A stretch of 53,949 bases of DNA from CAZISM01 sp964541895 (GCA_964541895.1 CAZISM010000024.1:1-53949), one strand, 5' to 3'. Positions 18,273 through 27,721 are shown, counted from the stretch's first letter. Notes: generated from the sequence alone by a model not told the origin. A program made the numbers and translations.

Positions 18273-19628
18273 TCAATACAGTTTCAGCAAGCGGGCGCCG
18301 TGCTTGCTGATATTCAGCGTAAGAGAGTCTTTAAACGCCGTGATCTCTTTTCCCAGCCATAGATCTCTGACGCGATACCTGTTTTGTTTCAAGCTGAGCT
18401 GGTGCTGGTCAAGGACAACGTTGCTGTCCGAGTCGGTTGTATTGAACACTCCCAGGTACACGCTTTTGCTGCCAGCGGCTAAGGCTGTCCAGGCAATGAT
18501 GCCTTTGGTATTGTAAACCTGGCGATTCTCCTCGCTGGCCTGATTTACCGCCAGCACTTCGTCGTTTGTCAACAGAGAAAGGGTAAAGTCGTCGTTATCG
18601 GGCAAATTGCCGCCGAATATGAGCGGAGAGCGAAAGATGGCCCACAACGACATCAGGGTTATCTGTTCGTCCCGAGTAAAGCGGGTGCTGCGATTTTCTC
18701 CTCGTTCTGCACGAATACCTATTTTGCCCAACGGCAGCATATCCGCATCCGGCCAGGTGTCAGGTCCGATGTGGTCTTGCCAGGCCTGCATATAATCGAA
18801 CTGCTGCAATATGTCTTCCCATCTATCCCAGAAATCGTCGGAGATACGCCACAACTGCGCGTGCTGCCGCAAAAAAACAGCCTGATCCGGACTCGCAGGT
18901 CCTGGCGACAGGCTCAAAACGATCGGCCGTTTAGTTTGGCGAATGGCCGTGCTCAGCATTTTGATGTCGTCCAATCGGTTCTGGTCGGCCGGCTTTTTGC
19001 TGAAAGCGGTCATGTCGTCCGCTTTGATATAATCGACTCCCCATTCGTTATACAGCTCCAGGATCGAATTATAATACGCCTGCCCGCCGGGCGTGTCCGC
19101 CCTCAGCCCGTACATGTCTGTATTCCAGGGGCAGACGCTGAGCGTATCGGCGATGTCTCGCGCATGATACCCACTATTTTTAATAGGTAGATTCTGCGCC
19201 ACCGCCTGCCGGGGAATGCCGCGCATGATATGGATGCCGAATTTCAAGCCCAGGCCGTGCATGTAATCGGCCAGCGGTTTGAAGCCTTTGCCGCCTGCAC
19301 TGGAAGGGAAACGGTTGACGCTGGGGATCAACCGGCCAAAGCGGTCCATGTCCAACAGGGCAAATTGGCGATAGCCATGGGCCTTGGCATTGGGTTCATA
19401 CCATTGAATATCGACAACGATATATCGCCAGCCGTGTGCGGCCAGATGTTTGGCCATATAGTCGGCATTGGCTTTGACCTCGTCCTCGGTGACCGTGGTA
19501 CCATAGCAGTCCCAACTGTTCCAGCCCATGGGCGGAGTTGGTGCAAAAGACTTGAGAGTATCTATCCCGTTCCGGTTGGTACAGGTGAGCAAGAAAGGGA
19601 CCAGAAAGAGTATCCAACGGTTTTTCAT
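18273..19628 (-). CDS. GH27 alpha-galactosidase, lipoprotein
   Basis: Glycoside hydrolase family 27 enzyme of 451 residues that would remove terminal alpha-galactose (or beta-arabinopyranose) from side chains. The lipoprotein signal is MKNRWILFLVPFLLTC. The catalytic barrel starts with APTPPMGWNSWDCYGT, the family hallmark. The nucleophile Asp lies in YIKADDMTAF and the acid/base Asp in LWRISDDFWDRW. A C-terminal all-beta domain (about 375-451) ends the protein. The ATG at 19628 has AAGGA at suitable spacing; an ATG two codons upstream does not. It is the last gene of the minus-strand operon, 109 bases after GH51, and ends against the shared terminator at 18066. Confidence 0.93.
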   Translation of the reverse strand: MKNRWILFLVPFLLTCTNRNGIDTLKSFAPTPPMGWNSWDCYGTTVTEDEVKANADYMAKHLAAHGWRYIVVDIQWYEPNAKAHGYRQFALLDMDRFGRLIPSVNRFPSSAGGKGFKPLADYMHGLGLKFGIHIMRGIPRQAVAQNLPIKNSGYHARDIADTLSVCPWNTDMYGLRADTPGGQAYYNSILELYNEWGVDYIKADDMTAFSKKPADQNRLDDIKMLSTAIRQTKRPIVLSLSPGPASPDQAVFLRQHAQLWRISDDFWDRWEDILQQFDYMQAWQDHIGPDTWPDADMLPLGKIGIRAERGENRSTRFTRDEQITLMSLWAIFRSPLIFGGNLPDNDDFTLSLLTNDEVLAVNQASEENRQVYNTKGIIAWTALAAGSKSVYLGVFNTTDSDSNVVLDQHQLSLKQNRYRVRDLWLGKEITAFKDSLTLNISKHGARLLKLY

Positions 19629-19737
19629 GAGCATCCTTGTGACCTGATTTTACCAATTATTGTGGATTACGGCAAGGCGGGTTGGACCTTGCCCGTGCCA
19701 ACCTGGTGTTGATACAATAACCGCCCTGCAGGGCCTG

Positions 19738-21777
19738 TTACTTGCCATCATGAAACAGCATATCGGCCGGAATGGCCTGCTTTTTCAGTTCCGAGCCTTC
19801 GATGCTGATGTCCAGTTCGGCTCCGCCACCGGCCTGAAAGAACTCGACGACTATGTTATGAAATCCTTTCTGCAGAGAGGCAAAGCCTTTTTTCTCGATC
19901 GGTGCGTGTCGGCCGTCATTGTTGATAATGAGCTTGCCGTCAATATATACTTTGGCGCCATCATCCGAATGGGCATAAAAATTATAAAAGCCATCAGCAG
20001 GAATTTTTAAATAGCCGGAATACCTGACCGCATAATCAGATCCCGAATTTTGCGGCGGCATGATGACCTGCTCGATTAATCCCGTCCTGAGTACGGACAG
20101 TTTGGCAAAGTCCGGCAAGCTCAAGAAAACACCTTCGTAATAATCATACTTTAATTTAGGTTGCGGATTGGCTACCTTGACGGGCGCGCCGATTTTTGAA
20201 TTCAATTTGCCCTGCAATTCGAAAACAATAACTGATTTAGCCGGCATATTCAATTCAAGCTTATCTTTGATAACGGTGAAGCCTGAAAAAGCAACCGGCA
20301 CTACCTGGTTGGGCTTGTCAAACGAATTGAGAGCGTTCATGGTCGCCGCGGTCAGCAGACGAGCCGTTACCTTCTGCGCGTCAAAGTTTGGGATGCTGAT
20401 GGTCACTTTTTCGGCTTGTTTCGGATGAAGGTTGCACACAGAAATATGTACAAGCCCTTTTGAGTCCATCGACGCCGATGCGTTTACGCTGGGGACTGAA
20501 TCCTCCTGATAGGTATAGCGCCCGGTTTTCAGAGACAGCGGCAAATGGATGGCATTCTGATGAACGTTGTACATTTCAAAGACGTGATAAGTCGGCGTCA
20601 GCACCATTTTTTCTTTATCGGTAAGGATCATGGACTGCAGCACGTTGATCATTTGCGCAATGTTGGTCATCCTGACGCGTTCGCAGTGATGATGAAAGAT
20701 GTTCAAATTGCTGGCGGCGACGATAGCGTCTCGCATGGTGTTTTGCTGATACAGGAAAGAGGGATTGGTGCCCGGTTCAACGGCATACCAGGTGCCCCAT
20801 TCGTCCACGATCAGGGCGACTTTTTTGCCCGGATCGTACCTGTCCATGATGCGGGTGTGGAGATGAAGGAGATCGTCCATATACAGGGTTTTCTTTATGA
20901 CGTCGAACCAGCCTTTTTCGTCGAAATCGGCCGCCGGTTTGGAGCCGGCGCTGGTATAATAGTGCAGGCCAAGGCCGTCGATGAGCTGGCCTGTCCGCTC
21001 CATCACCACCCTGGTCCAAACCGTATCAACGCTATTGGGTCCGCTGGCGATCTTGTAGACTTGATTATGGCCATAATTTTTCATAAAGGTGGAATAGTGC
21101 CGGGCCAGATCCGAATAATATTCCGGCCGCATACGTCCGCCGCAGCCCCAGCTTTCGTTGCCGATGCCCCAGTATGTGATTCTCCAGGGTTCAGCGCGGC
21201 CGTGCTTTCGCCGCAAATTGGCCATGGGATTGTCCCCGTCCGATGTGGTGTATTCGATCCATCTGGCCAGCTCATCGACCGTGCCCCGGCCGAGGTTGCC
21301 GCTGATGTAAGGTTCAGCACCGATCAGTTCGCAAAGATCGAGGAATTCATGGGTGCCGAAACTGTTATCCTCGACCACGCCGCCCCAGTTGGTGTTGACC
21401 ATTTTTGCTCTTTGCGGTTTCGGGCCGATGCCATCCATCCAGTGGTATTCGTCGGCAAAGCAGCCGCCCGGCCAGCGCAGCACCGGCACCTGCAGATTTT
21501 TCAGCGCCGTCACCACATCGTTGCGAATGCCACGGGTGTTTGGAATCGGCGATTCTTCGCCCACCCAGACTCCGCCATAGATGCAGGTGCCGAGATGTTC
21601 GGCAAACTGTCCGTAGAGATTGGCATCGATGACGCCCGCCATGCTATCGACACTGACGATGATTTCGGTCTTGCCCGCACGGCTGGTTTGACTCGTCAAG
21701 CGTACCGGCCACGACCCTGCCATGAACAACCCGATCAGGAAGAGGGCCCGGAGGCATAACTGGTTGGCTAATTTCAT
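19738..21777 (-). CDS. GH51 alpha-L-arabinofuranosidase with PA14 domain
   Basis: Secreted arabinofuranosidase of 679 residues that would strip arabinose from pectic arabinan or arabinoxylan. A signal peptide (about 1-30) is followed by the GH51 barrel (LYGQFAEHLGTCIYGGVWVG, LRWPGGCFADEYHW), with the acid/base Glu in YWGIGNESWG and the nucleophile Glu in LIVDEWGTWY. A beta-sandwich follows (about 400-520), then a PA14-type carbohydrate-binding domain (about 540-670: YSGYLKIPADGFYNFYAHSD, DDGAKVYIDGKLI). PA14 at the C-terminus is not part of the core family and suggests anchoring to glycan. AAGGAGG upstream of the ATG at 21777 fixes the start. Third gene in the operon. Confidence 0.93.
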   Translation of the reverse strand: MKLANQLCLRALFLIGLFMAGSWPVRLTSQTSRAGKTEIIVSVDSMAGVIDANLYGQFAEHLGTCIYGGVWVGEESPIPNTRGIRNDVVTALKNLQVPVLRWPGGCFADEYHWMDGIGPKPQRAKMVNTNWGGVVEDNSFGTHEFLDLCELIGAEPYISGNLGRGTVDELARWIEYTTSDGDNPMANLRRKHGRAEPWRITYWGIGNESWGCGGRMRPEYYSDLARHYSTFMKNYGHNQVYKIASGPNSVDTVWTRVVMERTGQLIDGLGLHYYTSAGSKPAADFDEKGWFDVIKKTLYMDDLLHLHTRIMDRYDPGKKVALIVDEWGTWYAVEPGTNPSFLYQQNTMRDAIVAASNLNIFHHHCERVRMTNIAQMINVLQSMILTDKEKMVLTPTYHVFEMYNVHQNAIHLPLSLKTGRYTYQEDSVPSVNASASMDSKGLVHISVCNLHPKQAEKVTISIPNFDAQKVTARLLTAATMNALNSFDKPNQVVPVAFSGFTVIKDKLELNMPAKSVIVFELQGKLNSKIGAPVKVANPQPKLKYDYYEGVFLSLPDFAKLSVLRTGLIEQVIMPPQNSGSDYAVRYSGYLKIPADGFYNFYAHSDDGAKVYIDGKLIINNDGRHAPIEKKGFASLQKGFHNIVVEFFQAGGGAELDISIEGSELKKQAIPADMLFHDGK

Positions 21778-21898
21778 CGTTAACCTCCTTGATTCGTTAT
21801 AGTGAATATTCAGGCCAGGATATGTATTCAAATACGTTAATCGTATCAGGCCCATATCTGTTGTTGAGGGTCTTTAGTTATTATCGCTCAGCCCTATT

Positions 21899-24076
21899 TC
21901 AGTAGAGCTTGACCGCGGCAAACAGAGTCCCCAACACCACGAATACGACGAGAATGGAAATCATAAAGCCTGTGACATCCTGTTTGTTCCATTTGTAAAT
22001 TTCCCATTGTGTATGGGGAAACAGCAGCACGCTCCTGGTTTTTTCCGGATGGGCCATGGCAGCCTGTATATCCTGCACATCGACTTCCGGCCCCAGGCCG
22101 CGCACCCTGGTGCGCATTTTTAGAAAGAATGGAGTTTCATCGCCGTCTGCTTTGGTCAGGAGGGATACAAGGAACAGCAATATGAACGGTGTAATCAGTC
22201 TGATCATCATTCGGATGGTCTCGACCAGGGCATAGGGCCATTTCTGCAGTTCGATGCCAAGGGCCTGTAAGCCGACCAGCTCGAGGAAGAGATAGCCCCG
22301 GGCTTCCATGATCCCCGACTCATTTCGTGCCGCCTGCTTGGACCAGAAAATGGTTTTGGCCGGCAACGAGAACGTTTTGCTGTACTTTTCACCAAGCTGC
22401 AAAGCTTGCGGGCGCGCAGCGGTGGCGAGACCCTGCTCGTTGTTCTTCTGCCACTGGATTATTTCTCTGTTGCGCTGCTCCAGGTCCATCTCTCGCGCCG
22501 TATAAACCCTGACCACCGGTTTGGGCTCGGTGTGCAGCAACAGCGACGCATTCGTTTTGAGGGAGGGGAACAGATTGGGAACGATCAACGGGAACAGGTA
22601 AAAGGCGCCTAGAGATATCAATATCGAAGCCCAGGCGCCCAGGCGGTTGGCTCTTCGCCATTTGAGTCCCAGCCAAAAAGCGGCAGCAAAGATGACGAAA
22701 AATTCCCAAATGAACTTGAGGATTTCGAAAATAGTATCAAACTGTGTCGTGATAACCGCCGCGCCGCAGAGGAACAGGGCGCCGATGATTCGTCCGCTCC
22801 AGATATAATGCGATTCACTCTTGTTTCTCAGCAAAGGGCGATAGACATTGTGCAGCAATAATCCCGCGACCGTCAGCATGAGCGCGTCGGCGGTCGACAT
22901 CAGCGCCGCCATCATGGAGGCGATCATCAGCCCCACCAGACCCACTCCCAGCGGCCCCAACAGATCCCTGGTGGCATGGCCCCAGATGAGATCAGAGTCG
23001 CTGACCTTGCCGGTGTAGAGCAGAACGGCGGCCAGCCCCAGCAGCCCCCAGAGAATGGTGCAAAACCGTTTTATGAACACACCGGTGACAAAGCCAAACC
23101 GCGCCGAGTGTTCGTCTTTGGCGGCGGCGTTGGTGACCAGTTGATTCGGCTGCGTCACTACAGTGATGCCCGCCACCAACGCTGCGGCAATGATGAAATA
23201 CCAGGTAAAATCGATCAGGGTGGGGGAGCCGAAAATTTCAAAGAACGATTCCGGCAGTTTTTCGTGCAGTATTTTCAGGGCCGATTCCCCGGGCTGACCA
23301 TAATTTTTTACAATGGCTTGCCAGGAAAAGGGGATCAGGATAATGGAAAGAAATATGATAAAGATGCCCTGCAGGAGATCGGTCAGAAACGCCGCTTCCA
23401 GCCCGCCGAGAACGGCGTAGATAATGACGATGACACAGACGATCCACACCAGCAGCGATTCGTTCATGTACGAAAAATTGCTCTTTGGATGCAGAGCTCT
23501 CAATTCGGCCAACCTGGTTTTTTCGGCAGGAGTTAATGCGACCGTGTCTTTTCCTTCAAGGCCAGCCAGCTCTTTCGCCAGCTGATACTCCTGTCGTTCT
23601 TCCACGGTAAAAGCGGCTACGGGCTTGGGCGTGATGGCTAAAATCGTTTTGTTCATCGCCGTATAGCCGGCGGAGAGCAGGCCCATCATCCCGACGGTGG
23701 CGACGATGGCATAGGTGGCGGCCATATTTTTGGAATGATACCGTTCCTCGTAAAAATCGCCCATGGTGAGCACGCGCATGCGCCGCTGCCAGGGTGAGGT
23801 GATCCAGTAGAGGGGGGTGGAAAACACCATCAGCAGCGCGCTCCAGATGCCGGCCGCGCCATTGTGAAACGTGGTGGTGCCAACGCCAACCGGGCCATCG
23901 GCCGAGGTCGCCTGGCCAAAGCTGGCAAAGGTTTGCACCACTTTGCCGAATTTTCGGCCGGCCAGCAGATAGTCTTCCTGGCTCTTGATGTTTTTGCTGG
24001 CCCGGTAACCGATCCAGATAACAACGGTAAAGTACACGGCTATGACGACAAGGTCAACAAGTGCAAGACCAACCAT
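21899..24076 (-). CDS. sodium:solute symporter (SSS), extended
   Basis: Inner-membrane sodium-coupled transporter of 725 residues, longer than the usual 500-600. The N-terminal signature of the SSS family is visible (IGYRASKNIKSQEDYLLAGR, TFASFGQATSADGPVG), as are the core helices (VLGGLEAAFLTDLLQGIFI, MIASMMAALMSTADALML). Two hydrophilic insertions stand out: about residues 150-200 (charged, EERQEYQLAKELAGLEGK) and about 510-600, followed by extra helices at the C-terminus. The ATG at 24076 has GGAGG six bases upstream. It follows the GH28 gene by only 10 bases, so the two are co-expressed. It likely imports the mono- or oligosaccharides released by the locus (inference). Confidence 0.9.
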   Translation of the reverse strand: MVGLALVDLVVIAVYFTVVIWIGYRASKNIKSQEDYLLAGRKFGKVVQTFASFGQATSADGPVGVGTTTFHNGAAGIWSALLMVFSTPLYWITSPWQRRMRVLTMGDFYEERYHSKNMAATYAIVATVGMMGLLSAGYTAMNKTILAITPKPVAAFTVEERQEYQLAKELAGLEGKDTVALTPAEKTRLAELRALHPKSNFSYMNESLLVWIVCVIVIIYAVLGGLEAAFLTDLLQGIFIIFLSIILIPFSWQAIVKNYGQPGESALKILHEKLPESFFEIFGSPTLIDFTWYFIIAAALVAGITVVTQPNQLVTNAAAKDEHSARFGFVTGVFIKRFCTILWGLLGLAAVLLYTGKVSDSDLIWGHATRDLLGPLGVGLVGLMIASMMAALMSTADALMLTVAGLLLHNVYRPLLRNKSESHYIWSGRIIGALFLCGAAVITTQFDTIFEILKFIWEFFVIFAAAFWLGLKWRRANRLGAWASILISLGAFYLFPLIVPNLFPSLKTNASLLLHTEPKPVVRVYTAREMDLEQRNREIIQWQKNNEQGLATAARPQALQLGEKYSKTFSLPAKTIFWSKQAARNESGIMEARGYLFLELVGLQALGIELQKWPYALVETIRMMIRLITPFILLFLVSLLTKADGDETPFFLKMRTRVRGLGPEVDVQDIQAAMAHPEKTRSVLLFPHTQWEIYKWNKQDVTGFMISILVVFVVLGTLFAAVKLY

Positions 24077-24086
24077 GCGAGGCCTC

Positions 24087-25493
24087 CTAGGGTTTTATGG
24101 TTACATTAGCACACAACGTGCAACTGATCGGTTCTGAGCCGGCCTGAGCTGATTCCCCTTTTACGTGGGTCACACTCAGGCCGTCAATCTGTTCGGCAAA
24201 AAGCACCTGATCGAAATACGGCGCTTTGTGTTCACCCCACGTCACTGAACTGTCCTGAATGGAAATATTGCTTGCCGTGGAAACATAGAATCCCGCGGTC
24301 CGGGCCTGCAGCAGTCCCACCGTGTCGGAGGGCCGCAGGTCATAGAGGCCGCCCGGGTATCCGGTTTTTTTGTCGATGAAGAGGTCGATCTGTCGGAACG
24401 CAATGTTGCTGATTTTGCCAGGTTCGCCGCCGACGAAAATGCCGTTTTCGCTGTCACAGCGGATATCGGTGAAGGTGATGTTTTTCACCTCACCGACGCG
24501 GCCGACAGTCTGGCCTTTGGCAAAACGTACGTTCGAGTCTTTATGCGCTGCAGAGGCGCGTTTGTAGGCGGTGACATAAATCGGTTCCGCTTTGCCCCAC
24601 CACACATCATCGAACAGCCGGCCTTCCGCGATTATATGGGCGAACAGGACGTTCTCGACCACGCCTTCATCGCGGTTCTGGATGCCGATACAGCGGTTGC
24701 TGTTTCTGATGATGCAGTCATTGACCACCACGTTGCGAATGGCGTCCATGTTTTCACTGCCCAGCTTGATCGAGCAGGAGGTCGAAGTCAATATACAGCC
24801 GGTGACGACGACGTTCTCGGTAGGACCATACTCTTGATATTCGCGGCGGGTTTTGAAGCAGATGCAATCATCAGCGGATTCGATGTAGCAGTCGCTGATA
24901 CGCACGTTCCTGGTATGGTCCAGATCGATGCCGTCCGAGTTCCTGATCTTTAAGCTGTTGAGAATACGGACTCCCGAAATGTGAACCTGGTTGCAGCCGA
25001 TCAGGTGCACACACCAGTAGGCGGAATTTTTGAACGTGACATCCCGGATGGTGAGGTTCGTCACATCCACCAGGGTCAGCACATGGGGACGGGGATCGAT
25101 CCGGTCAAACGTTTTAAGCACATAGGCCGGTTTTTCTTCAGGCCCCATGAACGCTACGCCGTTGCCATCAATCGTTCCCGAACCGCTGATGGTCACGTTG
25201 CAGGCATGTTCGCCGCCGATCCAGATCGTGCCCTCTCCGGCGTTTTCCCGGAAAGCGCTTTTCGTGTATACCTTTTCATCCGGATTGGCCAGCAAAACAG
25301 CGCTGCTTTCAATATGCAGGTTGACGTTTGATTTGAGTTCGAACGGGCCGCTCATGAACGTATTGTGGCCGGGCATGTACACTGTGCCGCCGCCGTTGAG
25401 GGCGCACTCGTCAATCGCGCTTTGAATGGCAGCGGCGTTGTCTCTATGGCCGTCGCCGACAGCGCCGAAATCGGTTATATCATAAATTTTCAT
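24087..25493 (-). CDS. GH28-family polygalacturonase-like enzyme, no signal peptide
   Basis: Right-handed beta-helix glycosidase of 468 residues. The start (MKIYDITDFGAVGDGHRDN) and the Asp clusters NSDGIDLDHTRNV and ESADDCICFKT are those of GH28, where three Asp act on galacturonan. The His loop (GHG) of classical polygalacturonases is not visible; the matching stretch reads TSCSIKLGSENM, as in several bacterial GH28-like enzymes of unknown or exo-acting specificity. There is no signal peptide, which suggests action on imported oligogalacturonides in the cytoplasm. GAGGAAG lies before the ATG at 25493. It is the first gene of the operon GH28 > SSS > GH51 > GH27. Confidence 0.85.
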   Translation of the reverse strand: MKIYDITDFGAVGDGHRDNAAAIQSAIDECALNGGGTVYMPGHNTFMSGPFELKSNVNLHIESSAVLLANPDEKVYTKSAFRENAGEGTIWIGGEHACNVTISGSGTIDGNGVAFMGPEEKPAYVLKTFDRIDPRPHVLTLVDVTNLTIRDVTFKNSAYWCVHLIGCNQVHISGVRILNSLKIRNSDGIDLDHTRNVRISDCYIESADDCICFKTRREYQEYGPTENVVVTGCILTSTSCSIKLGSENMDAIRNVVVNDCIIRNSNRCIGIQNRDEGVVENVLFAHIIAEGRLFDDVWWGKAEPIYVTAYKRASAAHKDSNVRFAKGQTVGRVGEVKNITFTDIRCDSENGIFVGGEPGKISNIAFRQIDLFIDKKTGYPGGLYDLRPSDTVGLLQARTAGFYVSTASNISIQDSSVTWGEHKAPYFDQVLFAEQIDGLSVTHVKGESAQAGSEPISCTLCANVTIKP

Positions 25494-25854
25494 TCAGCTT
25501 CCTCGAAACTCGGTCACCGTTTGCCTTGACCAAAAAAATAATATATAGTGCAGTCTGAACACGGTACTACCGCAGCCAGTTATTTCTGATAATCGGAAGG
25601 GAAAGTGCAAGATAGATCGGAAAAATAAAATTCGATATGTGTATTCAGGTGCACCGATGATCCCGGTTGTGTTGACTTGGGCACGCCGGCCGGGCAGCGA
25701 CCAACCTCTTGTTGTAGCCCTGCGTCCAAGAGTCATCTGTGCGCCTGTTTTGCAGAAAAATAGACAGTCAGGCACTTAAAAGCAAGGAAATTCTAAATGA
25801 TTCAGGGTGGTTGCCGGCGCCACGTTCAAGCTCTGCAGCCTGCTGCGTGTCGCC
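25494..25854. other. intergenic region, 361 bases
   Basis: Must hold the promoter of the GH28 operon; the minus strand has a TATTTTTTTG box near 25540 but no TTG at the expected distance. A 93-codon minus-strand frame here has no ribosome-binding site and looks random. No gene seen. Confidence 0.45.
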
Positions 25855-26814
25855 TCATGAGCGGCGATGGGTTTTGGGGTGCTCAGGCACGGTCGATGGG
25901 GTTGTTGCGGAATTTTTGATCGGCCGACGCTCCTCCAGTTCTTCCAGCGTGCGCGGCCAGTCTTTTTTCAATAATAATGACAAGGAACGATCTGCCAGCA
26001 CACGTCCTTCGGTTTGGCAGGTCGGACAGTAATTGGTTTCGTTTTGCGCATAGCGGATGCGCTGCACCGGCGAACCACACGCCGGGCAGGGCTGATTGAA
26101 TTTGCCATGCACCGCCATGTCCGGGCGAAAGGCAGTCACTTTTTCCGGAAACCCGTCTCCTGATTCGTCGCGCAACCGCTCGGTCCACTCCTGAAGGACC
26201 TGGTGAATGGCGCCATAGAGTATTTCGATCTGTTCGTCGGTCATGCGTTCGCTCATCAGCAGCGGCGACAGTCGGGCGCGGTGCAATATTTCATCGGAGT
26301 AGGCATTGCCAATGCCGCTGAACAGCCGCGGATCGGTGAGACTGCGCTTGAGGGTGTGGTTTTCGCTGCGCAATCTCGTTTTGAATTCTTCCAGGTCCGC
26401 ATCAAGGATCTCCAGTCCTCCTTGAGAAAATGCCTGTACCTTTTCTTTTCCATTAAAAAGATGTATGGCCGCTCTGCGGGTTGTGCCCGCTTCGGTCAGG
26501 AGCAGGGTGCCGTGGCTGAAATCCAAAGCCGCCAGTCCGATATGGCCCGGGATTTTGCAGTTCGCCTCCCGCCAATGCAGTCGGCCGGCGATCATGAGGT
26601 GGAGAACGAGATAGAATTCGTCGGGAAAAACAAAGACGATTCGTTTGCCGAGGCGTTCGATGCCAATAATCGTTTGTCCCAGCAGGCACGTCAGGGACGG
26701 TTCCGCGGTGCGAAGCAGAAATGGAGTGCTGATGCGTATATTCACCAGCCGTTGATCGAGCAGCCGTTTATGCAAATGCTCGATATAGATCAGGATGTCG
26801 GGCAATTCGGGCAC
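25855..26814 (-). CDS. formamidopyrimidine/endonuclease VIII-family DNA glycosylase
   Basis: Base-excision repair enzyme of 319 residues, cytoplasmic. The N-terminus PELPDILIY supplies the catalytic Pro after Met removal and the conserved Glu. A helix-two-turn-helix region (about 145-185, DPRLFSGIGNAYSDEILHRA) precedes a C-terminal zinc finger (CPACGSP...NYCPTCQTEGR) with its terminal Arg. The lysine in ERLGKRIVF matches the DNA-binding Lys of the family. Whether it prefers oxidised purines (Fpg) or pyrimidines (Nei) is not certain. About 45 residues follow the zinc finger, more than usual. It starts with GTG at 26814, preceded by GGAGG five bases upstream. It lies 14 bases after the PPC-domain gene and is probably co-transcribed with it. 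Confidence 0.88.
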   Translation of the reverse strand: MPELPDILIYIEHLHKRLLDQRLVNIRISTPFLLRTAEPSLTCLLGQTIIGIERLGKRIVFVFPDEFYLVLHLMIAGRLHWREANCKIPGHIGLAALDFSHGTLLLTEAGTTRRAAIHLFNGKEKVQAFSQGGLEILDADLEEFKTRLRSENHTLKRSLTDPRLFSGIGNAYSDEILHRARLSPLLMSERMTDEQIEILYGAIHQVLQEWTERLRDESGDGFPEKVTAFRPDMAVHGKFNQPCPACGSPVQRIRYAQNETNYCPTCQTEGRVLADRSLSLLLKKDWPRTLEELEERRPIKNSATTPSTVPEHPKTHRRS

Positions 26815-26828
26815 GGGAACCTCCGGGA

Positions 26829-27323
26829 TCAGGGAAACCGTTTTTTTACCGCCAGTTCATCATAACCCGACAGCCCGCATTTTTCCTTGAGGAATTTCAG
26901 CCGCGGGTATTCCAGCAGAGTTATTTCGCCGGTCGTGTAAATGAGGTTGCCCTCTTTTACATGTCCGCCATAGGTTCTGCCGTCGCCATCAGACACGGCC
27001 ATGTGAATGTGGGTATGCTTTTTCGATACCATCCCCGATAGAGAAACAATTTCAAAATGGCCTTTTAACCTGGTTGTCGCTGTGTTATTGGCATAGCGCA
27101 GTCCCACCTCGGTCAAACTGCCTATGCCCGAAACAATGGAAGCCGCTTCAATACCCCTCCCTTCCACATATGCCTGCAGAGCATTGAACAGATCCTGGCC
27201 AGGTTTTAATCTCAGGACGTGCGGCACTGGCGCGCGACAGGCCATGAAAAGGGTTAAAGCGGCTGTCGCCAGAATCAGCACCGAAACGATGATAAGGACA
27301 ATGGACCGTTTTATTGCTTTCAT
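26829..27323 (-). CDS. PPC/DUF296-domain protein with N-terminal anchor
   Basis: Protein of 164 residues. A hydrophobic N-terminal segment (about 7-28) ends in FMAC, which could be a lipobox or a simple membrane anchor. The rest is the PPC (DUF296) domain: HVLRLKPGQDLFNALQAYV, AASIVSGIGSLTEVGLRYAN, SGMVSKKHTHIHMAVSDG and TYGGHVKEGN, with the H-x-H and GGH residues that form the metal-site-like cluster of this family. The domain is widespread, its biochemical role in bacteria is not settled, and DNA binding is known only for plant AT-hook relatives. A membrane-attached copy is less common than the cytoplasmic form. The gene precedes the DNA glycosylase by 14 bases. Confidence 0.8.
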   Translation of the reverse strand: MKAIKRSIVLIIVSVLILATAALTLFMACRAPVPHVLRLKPGQDLFNALQAYVEGRGIEAASIVSGIGSLTEVGLRYANNTATTRLKGHFEIVSLSGMVSKKHTHIHMAVSDGDGRTYGGHVKEGNLIYTTGEITLLEYPRLKFLKEKCGLSGYDELAVKKRFP

Positions 27324-27721
27324 CTCCGCACCTTCCTGGATTTGATAGAGATGCCAGACCTGTTTGCGACGGCTTTATTACAGCCGCCCGGGCCCTGGCC
27401 GGCTGAAGACGATTTCCACTCATGGCATCCAGGTCTTTGGATCGGGCAAGTTTTTTAAAGCAGGCATCAGCCGGTGGGAGGCCCTGCTAGGTTTCATTAT
27501 AGCGATGTTAGTGGTAATAATCAACAAAAATGCCAAATCACCGGACCAGCGTAAGCGTATCTCATCCCGGGAACAGGAGGAACCGGCAGGTGGAGACGCA
27601 GTTCCCAGTAACAAACCCTGACGGTTCAAGGGTTTTTCAATTGCTAAAATTGCATTTATTTAGTAATATAATCTATTCAATGTCCGTATGAATCGGCGAA
27701 TGTAAAACAGGAGGACAAACA
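27324..27721. other. intergenic region, 398 bases
   Basis: Divergent region between the PPC-domain gene and rsgA. It contains the candidate rsgA promoter at 27641-27671. An 85-codon plus-strand frame (27364-27621) and a 69-codon antisense frame overlap each other and have no ribosome-binding sites, so I do not call them genes. Confidence 0.5.
27641..27671 (+). promoter_or_regulatory. candidate promoter of the rsgA transcript
   Basis: TTG-N20-TAATATAA in an AT-rich stretch; it can also be read as TTGCTA-N17-TAATAT. It would give a leader of about 40 bases before the small ORF at 27722. Confidence 0.45.

Noticed and set aside
20545..21759. 404-codon plus-strand frame
   Set aside because: Antisense of the GH51 gene with both catalytic Glu present on the minus strand.
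25494..25775. 93-codon minus-strand frame upstream of GH28
   Set aside because: Random-looking composition and no start signal; the region is better explained as the operon's control region.
27364..27621. 85-codon plus-strand frame with one hydrophobic segment
   Set aside because: No ribosome-binding site, overlaps an equally open antisense frame and ends before the rsgA promoter.
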